Shown here: positions 1 to 5,002 of the stretch, piece after piece
Position numbering within the stretch: the first letter of the stretch is position 1
How the letters are laid out: the number at the start of each line of letters is the position of its first letter
Assembly: GCA_031257955.1 (NCBI GenBank)
Contig: JAIRNQ010000319.1
Coordinates: 1-5,359, forward strand
Source of the DNA: Deltaproteobacteria bacterium
Lineage (GTDB): Bacteria > Desulfobacterota > Desulfarculia > Adiutricales > Adiutricaceae
Length of the DNA: 5,359 bases
Direction of reading: 5' to 3'
The notes under the pieces: generated by a model
Told to the model about the DNA's origin: nothing
The model's input: only the letters and a program-made list of their open reading frames with translations
Database searches by the model: none
Translations under genes and position numbers: made by a program

Positions 1-869
1 GCCAGCCAAGTGACGGTGATCATGGGGGCCTTGGTAAGCTCCATAAGCGCCGACGTCTCTTCGAGGAGATCCGGGGCGGTCAGATCCACCCGGTTCAGCT
101 TCCAGCCGGTGGCCTTAATGAGGTCGTTTACCCCCTGGCTTTCGTCATAGGGGCTGTCGGCCAGGTCCTTGTAAGCCATGAACCAACACTCCAGGGGTTT
201 TCCCAGGTGCCGGTAAGCCAGGGCGGCCACGGTGGAGCTGTCCATGCCCGAGGAAACGGTGAAAGCGTATCGCTCTCCCTCCAGGGCCTTTAGCCGAAGG
301 GCCACGTTTTCGTCCAGGAGGGAGACGTACTTTTCCGCCGCCGCCTGGGGTCCCAGTTTGGGGATTTCGTCCCAGAAGGAAAGATTCAGCCAGCGTTCCA
401 GTTTCTGTGTCCCGGCCGATAGGGTCAAGGCCGTTCCCGGCGGTACTTGCCGCACGCCCTTATGAAAAGTCCGGCCCGGGTCCCTAAAGACGTAGCGGTA
501 ATGGGTGGCCACGAAATCGAAAAATGTCTCCTCGTCCATGGGCGGCGGGCCTCCCAGGATCTCGAAGAGGGTGCCCAGCTCAAAGGCCACCACCCAGCCG
601 CCGTCCTTGGGCGCGTAAAACAAAGGGCTTAGGCCGCAACCGTCCCGGATCAAGACCAGCTTGTCGTCTTTGGCCCGGTAATGGGCCAGGGACAAATCCG
701 TTTCCAGCCCGGCCATGAGCCGCGGGTTCTCGGCCAATTGGGACATGAGCTCCGGCTCGGTTTGTCCGGGAGGGGGGTTAAAGACTCGGCCTAATTTAAC
801 GTATCCGTCGGACTGTCCACCGGGTCCCGGGGTGTAAATCAGGGCTTGGTTTTTGAGGGCAATGGGCAT
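1..869 (-). CDS. Asparagine-synthase-like amidotransferase, degenerate glutaminase domain (3' end off window)
   Basis: The visible 289 residues belong to the class II asparagine synthase family. In that family a C-terminal synthetase domain adenylates a carboxylate with ATP and forms an amide. Residues 74-85 (IRDGCGLSPLFY) match the end of the glutaminase domain, which normally reads RDxxGxxPLyy. Residues 206-212 (SSGMDSS) are the pyrophosphate-binding loop, normally SGGxDSS, and YDES at 241-244 is a typical following motif. The second residue is Pro, not the nucleophilic Cys of a working glutaminase. The stretch before the RD motif is about 40 residues shorter than in AsnB. Reading upstream from the ATG at 867-869, the frame has no ATG, GTG or TTG before the stop at 984-986, so the short N-terminus is not a start-choice error. 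The ribosome binding site is weak (AGGT about 10 bases upstream). It probably uses free ammonia or a partner, or a different substrate, rather than being housekeeping AsnB. Its place beside sugar genes suggests glycan amidation (inference). Confidence 0.88.
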   Translation of the reverse strand, partial: MPIALKNQALIYTPGPGGQSDGYVKLGRVFNPPPGQTEPELMSQLAENPRLMAGLETDLSLAHYRAKDDKLVLIRDGCGLSPLFYAPKDGGWVVAFELGTLFEILGGPPPMDEETFFDFVATHYRYVFRDPGRTFHKGVRQVPPGTALTLSAGTQKLERWLNLSFWDEIPKLGPQAAAEKYVSLLDENVALRLKALEGERYAFTVSSGMDSSTVAALAYRHLGKPLECWFMAYKDLADSPYDESQGVNDLIKATGWKLNRVDLTAPDLLEETSALMELTKAPMITVTWL

Positions 870-988
870 GGTTGGCTTACCTGGTAGGCCCCGCTCACAA
901 ACGGGCGCGCGCCCCGGGGACTTTTGGGCGGGCGGGAAGGCTGGGCCGGATGGAGGGTTGGAGGGACGCGGGTTTTGGCGAAACTAAA

Positions 989-1109
989 ATATGATCAAGG
1001 TGTAAAAACCCCCCTTTTTGGTACTCGTAGTTCACTAACAGTGTGAAATTATTCGCCAAAATTTCACACCTCAAGCGAGTTTAGGGGTTTTTACCGATCG
1101 ATCAAATAT
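989..1109. repeat. Nested inverted-repeat element (MITE-like or large bidirectional hairpin)
   Basis: Four sets of arms share one centre. The innermost is a perfect 10-base pair, GTGTGAAATT (1041-1050) with AATTTCACAC (1060-1069), around a 9-base loop. Outside it are ACTCG (1023-1027) with CGAGT (1076-1080), then a perfect 11-base pair GTAAAAACCCC (1002-1012) with GGGGTTTTTAC (1084-1094), then TGATC (992-996) with GATCA (1100-1104). ATAT occurs outside both ends. The segment is much more AT-rich than its flanks. It carries no ORF. It could be a small non-autonomous mobile element, a transcription terminator between the methyltransferase and the asparagine-synthase-like gene (the minus strand ends the outer stem in GGGGTTTTT), or an operator. 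The symmetry is directly visible; the function is not. Confidence 0.7.
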
Positions 1110-1150
1110 GGCTCGAAAAGGATTTAGCCCGACTGGGTTTTGGGCGATAG

Positions 1151-1192
1151 CCGGGGCCCCCGGTCCTGGCCGGCGGCCGGCCGGTGGCCGGG
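1151..1192 (-). terminator. GC-rich hairpin block after methyltransferase 2 (candidate terminator)
   Basis: The block begins 14 bases past the TAA at 1206-1208. It contains a perfect 6-base palindrome CCGGGG/CCCCGG (1151-1163) and overlapping CCGG/GGCC runs (1168-1192) that can pair in several registers. There is no T-tract after it, so intrinsic termination is only a possibility. It may simply be low-complexity GC-rich spacer. Confidence 0.25.
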
Positions 1193-1205
1193 TTGGCGGT
1201 AAGGT

Positions 1206-2147
1206 TTAGACAGTTAGCGAACTGGTGGCCGGGGCATCCACTTTCAGACAGTGATAGAGCACGCGTTTTCGATAGAGGTAAGTGACCGTGTTGCCCGGGA
1301 AGGCTTTCGAGGGACCGTCCTGGCCCAATTTCAGACAGCGCAGGGCCATGAAGCCGCAAGTTTTGAGGAATTTGCCGACCGAGCCATGGGGGGTCTGGAA
1401 GTAGGGGCGCCAAACGGCAACCAGCTCGAAGCCAAAGGGGGTCAGGACCTTATCGACGGCCGAGGGCGTGGGGTAGACCTGGTGGAAGGGATGGAAGAGC
1501 CTAAATGCCGGGCCGTAGACCTTGGCCGTGAGACAGCCGGGGTTTATCAGCCCGCCCAGGAGGAGCATTCCGCCCGGGGCCAACCAATGGATGGCCTGGG
1601 ATAAAAACTGGTCCGGCCGGGGCAGGTGATCGAGGGTCTGGTTCATGATCAGGCAAGCCAGAGGTTTTTTGGGCGGGCTTAAGGACTCGGCCCAGTCCTG
1701 GATGACCTCGTGCCCGCGGGCGGCGGCGGCCCGGGCGGCCATGATATTGGGTTCAACGGCCAGCTTGGTCCTGGAATCCTCAATCAAGGAAAGCATTAAA
1801 CCGGTACCGGCCCCCACGTCCATTATGGCACCGCTATCCGGGAGCAGGGCGTTTATGGTTTTGGCGTATTCGGCGTATTCGTCGCGGTGGCTTTCCGAGC
1901 GTTCGATGGGGTTGACGATCTTTTTTTCGGGGTCTATGCCCACCAGCCAGCGGTCGGGGCTGGCGAAAAACCGTTGGGAGGCCTCGGGACCGGGGTGGGG
2001 GTTTAACTGCCAGCTGCCGCAGGCTTGGCAGGTGTGGAGATGGAACGGGCCACTGCCGAACTCCGGGACCGGGGTCGGGGTGGTGAAGGAAAGGGTGGGC
2101 GCTAGGGGACCGCCCCCGCACCAGCGGCAGATAGGCGTTAATCGCAT
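1206..2147 (-). CDS. Class I SAM-dependent methyltransferase with N-terminal four-Cys zinc knuckle
   Basis: Counting from the ATG at 2145-2147 the protein has 313 residues. The N-terminus has CRWC (Cys7, Cys10) and CQAC (Cys40, Cys43), a CxxC...CxxC pattern that suggests a bound zinc. A Rossmann-type methyltransferase core follows: motif I DVGAGTGLM at 110-118, the ribose-binding acidic residue in AVEPN (Glu132), a motif around NQTLDHLPRP (169-178), and LAPGGMLLLG at 189-198. Methyltransferases of this layout are common in surface-polysaccharide clusters, where they methylate sugars or nucleotide sugars. The C-terminal 115 residues are not diagnostic of substrate. The gene overlaps the end of the upstream methyltransferase by 10 bases, implying translational coupling. 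A GTG two codons earlier (2151-2153) is an alternative start. The substrate is unknown; the methyltransferase assignment is firm. Confidence 0.9.
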   Translation of the reverse strand: MRLTPICRWCGGGPLAPTLSFTTPTPVPEFGSGPFHLHTCQACGSWQLNPHPGPEASQRFFASPDRWLVGIDPEKKIVNPIERSESHRDEYAEYAKTINALLPDSGAIMDVGAGTGLMLSLIEDSRTKLAVEPNIMAARAAAARGHEVIQDWAESLSPPKKPLACLIMNQTLDHLPRPDQFLSQAIHWLAPGGMLLLGGLINPGCLTAKVYGPAFRLFHPFHQVYPTPSAVDKVLTPFGFELVAVWRPYFQTPHGSVGKFLKTCGFMALRCLKLGQDGPSKAFPGNTVTYLYRKRVLYHCLKVDAPATSSLTV

Positions 2148-2827
2148 GACCACAAGGCCGCCCAGTGATGGTTAGTCATCCTGTCCGTCTCCAGGGTGCG
2201 CATAAGGTTAAAGCCGGCAAGGCCGGCGAGTTTGGCGACCAGGCGACAGTCAAGGTCTTTGGCGTAGGTTTGGTTTTGGGGCTCGGGAAAGTGCTGGCTC
2301 ATGATAAGGTGCCCGCCTTTCTTAATCTTGCGCTTAAGCCCCGGAAATAGCCCATCGACGTTTTCAACCAGTCCCCAGAGGACCTGGCCCAAAAAAATCA
2401 AGTCAAAGCTGTCGTCCGGCCAAGGGCACTCGGGGGCGTCAACCTTTCTGAGATCGAAGGGGATAAAGGAAATCGTTTCACCGTTGGGGCCGGAGAAGTT
2501 TGGATAAGATCCCGCGATTCGGTTTTTGGCCCGGTCCAAGGCCGCGAGCGAGATATCCGATAGGGTAAAAGTCGAACCCGGCCGGGTCTTGGCCAATAGG
2601 TTCACCAGCTCCAAAGACAGTAGCCCGGCGCCGGCCCCGGCGTCCAAAACGCTAAGGGCTTTAAAGGGCAATAGATCCACCAGCAGCAGGGCGGCTTTCA
2701 TGTCCAGCCTAAAGCCCAGCTCCTCGATGTTCCAAGGGTCCTGGCAATCCCGGTACATGCCCTCGTAGTCGCCAACGTGCTTCCCGTCAACGATGAAATA
2801 TTTACCGTAGTCGTTGTCCGTATTCAC
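2138..2827 (-). CDS. Class I SAM-dependent methyltransferase
   Basis: A 229-residue single-domain methyltransferase. SAM-binding motif I is VLDAGAGAGL at 60-69. The acidic residue after strand 2 is Asp91 in LSDIS, followed by FIPFDL (121-126), FDLIFLGQVLWGL (141-153) and KKGGHLIM (169-176). The N-terminal YEGMYRDCQDPWN (21-33) resembles the aromatic N-terminal segment of small-molecule methyltransferases such as the NodS type, a similarity judged by eye. The start is GTG at 2825-2827. No good ribosome binding site is visible, but the N-terminal segment looks like part of the domain, so a start at Met24 is less likely. It is the first gene of an overlapping pair with the methyltransferase downstream, suggesting two methylation steps in one pathway or partner subunits. 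The leader before it is GC-rich and hairpin-prone. The acceptor cannot be read from the sequence. Confidence 0.9.
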   Translation of the reverse strand: MNTDNDYGKYFIVDGKHVGDYEGMYRDCQDPWNIEELGFRLDMKAALLLVDLLPFKALSVLDAGAGAGLLSLELVNLLAKTRPGSTFTLSDISLAALDRAKNRIAGSYPNFSGPNGETISFIPFDLRKVDAPECPWPDDSFDLIFLGQVLWGLVENVDGLFPGLKRKIKKGGHLIMSQHFPEPQNQTYAKDLDCRLVAKLAGLAGFNLMRTLETDRMTNHHWAALWSCD

Positions 2828-2848
2828 GTTAGTCCCGGAAGCGGCCTT

Positions 2849-2968
2849 CGCCTATAAACGGCGTTTTTTTGTCCCCCAGGTTGGGGCGAAAGGTCCCGGC
2901 CCGGCTAGCCTCGGGCCTCAGGCCCACGGACCAACGGTTCGCGGGCCCTTGGGGAAGGGGGCGGGACC
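2849..2968 (-). promoter_or_regulatory. Hairpin-rich leader before the methyltransferase pair
   Basis: On the transcribed minus strand four stems can form in order: an outer pair GGTCCCG (2962-2968) with CGGGACC (2892-2898); inside it a perfect GGGCCT-C-AGGCCC hairpin (2913-2925); CCCCA-ACC-TGGGG (2874-2886); and CGCC-N7-GGCG (2849-2863), which ends about 20 bases before the GTG start. I recognise no known riboswitch family here. High G+C makes chance hairpins common, so a regulatory role is only a suggestion. Confidence 0.25.
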
Positions 2969-3003
2969 GGGTCACGAATCGCGTTTGGCCCTTAACTGGA
3001 CCG

Positions 3004-3240
3004 CAATCTAAACAGTTATCTGCCTAGGAATCTGAATTCTTTCATAGTGGCCGTAAAATCACTAGATAATATATCATTTTTTGAGAACGAATGAAAGAGC
3101 CACCTAGATTGCCTAACTGGATATCGGACGAAAGGATTAAAATTTGTTGGCTTATAACTGTTAGATCTAATATGTTTATCCTGAAATACGAAAATAAGCA
3201 AAAGAATATGATAGCGACTAAAGATAGGGCCCATAATAAG
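3004..3240. other. AT-rich island flanked by near-identical 12-base direct repeats
   Basis: By direct count 82 of the 240 bases 3001-3240 are G or C, far below the GC-rich flanks. The island is bracketed by TTAACTGGACCG (2992-3003) and TTAACTGAACGG (3241-3252), which match at 10 of 12 positions. Inside, ATCTAAACAGTTAT (3006-3019) is nearly the reverse complement of ATAACTGTTAGAT (3154-3166). Weak promoter-like pairs occur on both strands, for example TTGCTT-N17-TAAACA on the minus strand (3201-3173) and TTGTTG-N18-TAATAT on the plus strand (3144-3173). It may be an acquired fragment or an AT-rich promoter region for the methyltransferases. Confidence 0.6.
3016..3234 (-). CDS. Doubtful 72-residue hypothetical protein in the AT-rich island
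   Basis: This ORF fills most of the AT-rich island, from ATG at 3232-3234 to TAA at 3016-3018. The product has a short hydrophobic N-terminal stretch (YHILLLIFVF, residues 8-17), then a polar, basic, aromatic-rich part. I recognise no family. There is no ribosome binding site before the ATG, and an in-frame TAA lies three codons upstream. Its codon use is AT-biased, unlike every neighbouring gene. It may be the remnant of a foreign gene or a chance ORF in AT-rich DNA; chance seems at least as likely. Confidence 0.2.
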   Translation of the reverse strand: MGPIFSRYHILLLIFVFQDKHIRSNSYKPTNFNPFVRYPVRQSRWLFHSFSKNDILSSDFTATMKEFRFLGR

Positions 3241-3308
3241 TTAACTGAACGGGTTTAACCTGCCTATCGTCAAAGTATTGGCTGACGAAGGGTTGGCCAT
3301 ATCATTAG

Positions 3309-3472
3309 CCCCGTCCCTCCCACCGGTTGGTCGGTCGGGGGCTAGGCCGCCCGACCGTTTACGGCCGGGAGAGGTCGTTAGCGTCCCCAACCCCGTCCCT
3401 CCCACCGGTTGGTCGGTCGGGGGCTTGGCCGCCCGGCAGTATCCGGTCGGGCTTGGTCGTCAGCGGGCGTTT
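3309..3472. repeat. Two tandem 82-base repeat units after the aminotransferase gene
   Basis: Unit 1 is 3309-3390 and unit 2 is 3391-3472. Their first 45 bases (3309-3353 and 3391-3435) differ at one position only (A3343 versus T3425). The middles diverge, then AGGTCGTTAGCG (3370-3381) and TGGTCGTCAGCG (3452-3463) align again. Unit 2 runs into the aminotransferase 3' end, and its TCA at 3460-3462 is that gene's stop codon. The divergent middle keeps a hairpin in each copy: 3350-3358 with 3361-3369 in unit 1, and 3431-3435 with 3448-3452 in unit 2. This looks like an old duplication of a gene end plus terminator, or two copies of an intergenic repeat. Two copies are too few for a CRISPR. Confidence 0.8.
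3431..3452 (-). terminator. Hairpin just after the aminotransferase stop (candidate terminator)
   Basis: On the minus strand GCCCG (3452-3448) pairs with CGGGC (3435-3431) beginning seven bases after the TGA at 3462-3460. An alternative CCGG/CCGG pairing is also possible within it. There is no T-tract, so termination would not be of the classical intrinsic type. A matching hairpin with different arm sequences is present in the neighbouring repeat unit (3350-3369). Confidence 0.3.
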
Positions 3473-4797
3473 TGGCGCAGGAGTTTGGCGGTAAGTTGGG
3501 CCGCCTCGTCGATAACTTCCGGCGGATGGGCCGGGGAGACTGGTAGGCTCACTTCGCGGGCGAAAAAATCTTCGGCCACGGGCAGATCGCCCTCCTGGTA
3601 TCCGAGGGAATTTCGGTAGCAAGTGTGATAATGGATGGGTATAAACATGACGCTCGTTCCAATGTTTAGTGCCTTTAAAGCTATGATGAATTCATCCCGG
3701 GTTATTTTCAAGGCCCCGGGCTTGAGGCGCAGCGGATACAAGTGCCAAGAGGGCTTGGCCCCTTCCCTGACGACGGGAAGCTCGACCAGATCGGCCAGAT
3801 CGGCAAAGGCCTGGTCCCAGGCCCGGGCGTGCCGAGCTCTTTGTTCCAAAAACTCCGGGAGCCTTGCCATCTGGGCCATTCCCAGGGCGGCCTGGATGTC
3901 GGTGAAATTGGCCTTGAAGCCGATTTCGTCCACGTCGTAGGCCCAGGTCCCCTGGGGGGCGTATCGGTCCCAAATGCGCCTGGCATCGGTAATTCCGTAA
4001 GCCGAGAGCTTTCTGGCCCGGGCCAAAAGGGCCAAATCCGGGGAGGTAAGAAGGCCACCCTCGCCCGTGGCCACGTTTTTGGTGGCGTAGAATGAGTAGG
4101 CGGCCATTGAATGGAGGGACGAGGCCTCTTTTGGCCGGAGATCGGGGTGACCCACGGGGAGGCCATTCAGTTCCGTTCCCAGGGCGTGGGCGGCGTCTTC
4201 CAATATACCCAAGTTATATTTTACGGCAATGTTCCACAGGCTTTCCAGATCCACCGGGTGGCCGCCATAGTGGACGGGGACCAAGGCGGTTATGGGGAGC
4301 TTGGTTTTTTGGTGAACCGGGTAACCCTTTGGGCCCGGCCGGCACTCGGTTTCCAAAAATGCCCGCACTTTATCCGGGTCCAGGTTTCCGGTGTCGGCCG
4401 AGACGTCGCATAGGAAGGGCCGGGAACCGTTATACGCGGCGGCATGGACGGTGGAGACGAAGGTCAGCGGGGTGGTGACGATGGCCTCTTCGGGGCCAAG
4501 GCCCATGACCTTGAGGCCCAGGTGAAGGGCGGCCGTGCAGGAGGACAAAGCCACCGCCCCCGCGACGCCCAAGTGCTTGGCCATCGTTTTCTCGAAGGTT
4601 TCGGCCCTGGGCCCGGTGGTTATCCAACCGGAAGTCAGGGCCTCGGTCACGGCCTTGATTTCTCCCTCGCCGATTTTAGGCGGGGAGAAGGCCACGAAAG
4701 CCGGGAGCGGCTTAAGGTCGCCAATCAATGAGGAGATTCTGGAGGGGAGGGTTTTGCCGTCTGGCTCGGTCGCTTCGGTCACGAAAAAATGTCCCAA
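3460..4797 (-). CDS. DegT/DnrJ/EryC1/StrS family sugar aminotransferase
   Basis: A PLP-dependent aspartate-aminotransferase-fold enzyme of 445 residues that would transfer an amino group, usually from glutamate, to a keto-sugar nucleotide. Visible landmarks: SPPKIGEGEI (38-47) and SGWITTGP (56-63), the usual N-terminus of the family; the phosphate-binding SSCTAALHLGL (85-95); VPVHYGGHPVD (173-183); EDAAHALG (200-207) with the PLP-ring Asp201; and SFYATKNVATGEGG (235-248), where Lys240 should form the internal aldimine. IPIHYHTCYR (386-395) and LPVSPAHPPEV (418-428) match the family's C-terminal substrate region. It resembles ArnB/PseC-type 4-aminotransferases, but I cannot fix the sugar. The family core begins near residue 36, so about 35 N-terminal residues are extra. 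Possible starts are TTG (used here; an in-frame TAA lies two codons before it), GTG at 4780-4782, or GTG at codon 35; none has a good ribosome binding site. It follows the epimerase by 120 bases. Confidence 0.94.
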   Translation of the reverse strand: MGHFFVTEATEPDGKTLPSRISSLIGDLKPLPAFVAFSPPKIGEGEIKAVTEALTSGWITTGPRAETFEKTMAKHLGVAGAVALSSCTAALHLGLKVMGLGPEEAIVTTPLTFVSTVHAAAYNGSRPFLCDVSADTGNLDPDKVRAFLETECRPGPKGYPVHQKTKLPITALVPVHYGGHPVDLESLWNIAVKYNLGILEDAAHALGTELNGLPVGHPDLRPKEASSLHSMAAYSFYATKNVATGEGGLLTSPDLALLARARKLSAYGITDARRIWDRYAPQGTWAYDVDEIGFKANFTDIQAALGMAQMARLPEFLEQRARHARAWDQAFADLADLVELPVVREGAKPSWHLYPLRLKPGALKITRDEFIIALKALNIGTSVMFIPIHYHTCYRNSLGYQEGDLPVAEDFFAREVSLPVSPAHPPEVIDEAAQLTAKLLRQNAR

Positions 4798-4808
4798 ATA
4801 TTAGGCCC

Positions 4809-4828
4809 CCGTTGCCCCCAGGCAACGG
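4809..4828 (-). terminator. Perfect 8-base-pair hairpin between epimerase and aminotransferase
   Basis: CCGTTGCC (4809-4816) and GGCAACGG (4821-4828) pair perfectly around a four-base loop. On the minus strand the hairpin lies 11 bases before the TTG at 4797 and downstream of the duplicated epimerase tail. There is no T-tract, so it may attenuate transcription, protect an mRNA end after processing, or affect access to the aminotransferase start, rather than act as a strong terminator. Confidence 0.45.
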
Positions 4829-4831
4829 AAG

Positions 4832-5002
4832 ATTAGGAGTTACGCCACTTGGGGGAGTAGGGATCGGCCGGGACGCCGTTCTTACCCACTCGCCCAAATC
4901 GGCCAGGCCCTCGGCTATTAGGAGTTACGCCACTTGGGGGAGTAGGGGTCGGCCGGGACGCCGTTCTTTACCCACTCGCCCAAATCGGCCAGGCCCTCGG
5001 CT
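4832..5002. repeat. Tandem duplication of the epimerase 3' end
   Basis: Copy B (4917-5002, 86 bases) is the real end of the epimerase gene and its TAA stop. Copy A (4832-4916, 85 bases) follows directly in the non-coding spacer. They differ by one substitution (A4863 against G4948) and one missing T in a short run (CTTACC against CTTTACC). The coding copy is intact. Copy A is out of frame after the missing base and lies past the stop, so it is a pseudo-tail. Near identity points to a recent event, such as replication slippage or unequal recombination. Before it the spacer to the aminotransferase would have been about 35 bases instead of 120. Confidence 0.95.

Larger units (their letters stand above)
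870..1205. other. Intergenic gap between methyltransferase 2 and the asparagine-synthase-like gene
   Basis: This stretch of 336 bases has no credible gene. From right to left, the minus-strand order, it holds: a CCGG/GGCC-rich block at 1151-1192 just after the methyltransferase stop; a nested palindromic element at about 989-1109; and a very GC-rich leader at 890-970 before the ATG at 869. A weak promoter-like pair on the minus strand, TTGAGG (1074-1069), 17 bases, TAATTT (1051-1046), overlaps the inner palindrome, but its match to consensus is poor. Confidence 0.6.
2828..3459. other. Long gap between aminotransferase and methyltransferases
   Basis: This 632-base stretch has three unlike parts. 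At 3254-3459 is a GC-rich segment dominated by two 82-base tandem units. At 3004-3240 is an AT-rich island of about one third G+C, with one weak 72-codon ORF. At 2845-2990 is a GC-rich stretch with several short hairpins that would form the leader of the methyltransferase mRNA. The gap breaks the minus-strand run of genes, so the methyltransferase pair probably has its own promoter, most easily placed in the AT-rich part (inference). Confidence 0.6.

Noticed and set aside
1..869. Housekeeping asparagine synthetase AsnB
   Set aside because: The nucleophilic Cys2 and about 40 N-terminal residues are missing, and the neighbours are sugar-modifying genes.
1041..1069. CRP/FNR-like operator (TGTGA...TCACA)
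   Set aside because: The half-sites are separated by 17 bases, not the 6 of a CRP site, and they form part of a larger palindrome.
1645..2175. A 176-codon plus-strand ORF opposite the second methyltransferase
   Set aside because: It lies antisense to a gene with clear methyltransferase motifs, shows no recognisable domain, and is a normal by-product of GC-rich coding DNA.
2849..2870. Plus-strand intrinsic terminator: CGCC-N7-GGCG followed by seven T
   Set aside because: The stem has only four base pairs, and no plus-strand gene ends before it.
3309..3435. CRISPR array
   Set aside because: There are only two 45-base repeat copies, the 'spacer' aligns with the other unit, and there are no cas genes nearby.
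3278..3622. ORFs on both strands across the 82-base repeats and the aminotransferase end
   Set aside because: Their sequence is translated repeat DNA rich in Pro, Arg and Gly, and overlaps the true aminotransferase frame.
4712..4897. A 61-codon minus-strand ORF across the duplicated tail and aminotransferase start
   Set aside because: It arises from the frame-shifted pseudo-tail and an out-of-frame reading of the aminotransferase N-terminus.
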